Below, in pieces: positions 62,821-64,000 of a DNA stretch of 64,000 nt (position 1 is its first letter; every line of letters begins with the position of its first letter). The stretch lies in NCBI GenBank assembly GCA_021202275.1, contig JAJQDI010000018.1, positions 140,516 to 204,515 of the forward strand, in the 5' to 3' direction. The translations under genes were made by a program, and so were the position numbers. A model generated the notes under the pieces. The model made no database searches, had not been told where the DNA came from, and was given only the letters and a program-made list of their open reading frames with translations. The stretch is from Bacteroides sp. Its GTDB lineage: Bacteria; Bacteroidota; Bacteroidia; Bacteroidales; Bacteroidaceae.

Positions 62821-63682
62821 CATACAATTTATCTATCACTTTTCAGGGTTATCTCTCACCTTTGAGAGGCCACTTCTCACTTTCAGTAGAATTCTGCCAG
62901 AAATCCACAATCCGGTAAGTAGTTTGCTTTCCGGTATCTTTTGCCCAGGTTCTGGCAAAACCTTTCTATCTGTGTCGGCACCCACAGAGACCTGCAAACG
63001 ACAGGATATGTAGTCTGTATCCATCCGTAGATGTATCCGTAGACGGAATCGGATAGCTCGTACCCAGTCTCTTTCCATGAATATACAGATGTATTCCCAA
63101 GGGTAGATCTCTGCTTTTCAGGTAAGAGATATAAGATCCCTCGTTGTGGGACTCAACTCCCTCAACGAGAGACTTAACTCCCTCGTCGTGGGAGTTAAGT
63201 CCCACGACGGGAGACCCACTATATGCCGGTAGGCCGACAGATGATTTCCGGTTACCCGACAGTAGACTTTCAGTATACACGCAGAGGATATGTACATCGT
63301 CAATCAGCGTATCGCCAATCAAAGAGTCATTCGGTACGGACAGCTGACACGAGGCCGGCTCCACACAGGAGAATGAAGGTATTTCCAAATCCCGAAGGAA
63401 CGATCGGCTCCGACCCTGTACATAACAGACTCCCCCAACCTTGTCAACCACACACGCTGAGTTAGTTTCTGCAAAAACGACAAATTCCATCGCAGAAAAG
63501 TATGCGGTAACAGGAAAAGTCCTGTAAGGACTGGTATGTATGAACAGACACGACCGGAATATATCGCCTTACAGAATTTACGCATGGAATGCGTTAGACT
63601 TTCTTCAACTAAAAAGAAGTACCCTACAGGTTGCCTCTCAGGTGACAGATCACCCATCATAAGTGAGAGATAAATTGTATGC
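62821..63682. repeat. Segment bounded by 21-bp inverted repeats (candidate non-autonomous element)
   Basis: CATACAATTTATCTATCACTT at 62821-62841 and reverse complement CATACAATTTATCTCTCACTT at 63661-63681, one mismatch. Confidence 0.55.
63135..63215. repeat. ~21-bp degenerate tandem repeat array with strong palindromes
   Basis: Minus-strand units CCCGTCGTGGGACTTAACTC / CCACGACGAGGGAGTTAAGTC / TCTCGTTGAGGGAGTTGAGTC / CCACAACGAGGGA; perfect 10-bp stem CGTCGTGGGA-gttaag-TCCCACGACG at 63184-63209. Confidence 0.75.
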
Positions 63683-63730
63683 TAATTTTATCCATCACTC
63701 AGATATATAGCTGATAACGTGCCTGTTTCC

Positions 63731-64000
63731 TTATTTTCTTACGATATCCATCGTACGCAGGAAATATTCCGAATACCGGATACCCCAGAGATCGTACCGG
63801 TCCAGTTGCGTCGGCATCTTCTCCACAAACCGCTCTCACGACTTCGCCTCCGGAACAGACCAGGCATTCTCGGACAAAGCCGCCAGCCTAGGGAATACAC
63901 CAAACTCTACCTTGGCCGGAGTGGGGAAATATTCCGTCCACATACACGCCTGTGTCCCGATCACCCGTCGTGCCTCTTCGGCAGTGAGCTCTTCGGGAAC
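63731..64000 (-). pseudogene. C-terminal part of GH20 beta-N-acetylhexosaminidase, cut by window edge, with in-frame TGA at 63836-63838
   Basis: VPEELTAEEARRVIGTQACMWTEYFPTPAKVEFGVFPRLAALSENAWSVPEAKS*ERFVEKMPTQLDRYDLWGIRYSEYFLRTMDIVRK*. Confidence 0.8.

Noticed and set aside
63135-63215. CRISPR array
   Set aside because: Repeats are contiguous 21-bp degenerate units without unique spacers, and no cas genes are present.

Overview
Chromosomal window from a Bacteroidales-type genome (TAnnTTTG-like -7 boxes, Mfa/FimB fimbrillins, thrA-apgM-thrC order). No tools were run, so all family assignments come from reading the translations. Main content: a thr operon; a complete IS3-family element; radA; a LuxR regulator followed by a TonB receptor; mgtE; U32 peptidase; metA; a 2[4Fe-4S] ferredoxin; PLP aminotransferase; ribBA; an LptF/G permease; tRNA-Met(CAT); a GH3/beta-lactamase fusion; a two-gene 5'-nucleotidase; rplS; a fimbrial locus (33.3-40.2 kb); phoA; a ROK kinase; a MacB/MacA/TolC-like export operon (44.3-50.2 kb); a DegT aminotransferase; a CvfB-like protein; tandem BetR/HTH-like paralogs; a DcaP-like porin; an ABC exporter pair; and a truncated GH20 at the right edge. 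Most notable: (1) an unannotated Thr-rich leader peptide upstream of thrA, a likely attenuator; (2) six ORF disruptions (three in-frame stops, three frameshifts at short repeats), indicating gene decay, reversible switching or assembly error; (3) tandem fimbrillin-type lipoproteins sharing an unusual C-terminal domain; (4) several families of intergenic repeat or structured elements, including a ~43 bp palindromic repeat, two divergent copies of a ~190 bp composite element, and a ~0.86 kb segment bounded by inverted repeats that contains a 21-bp repeat array.
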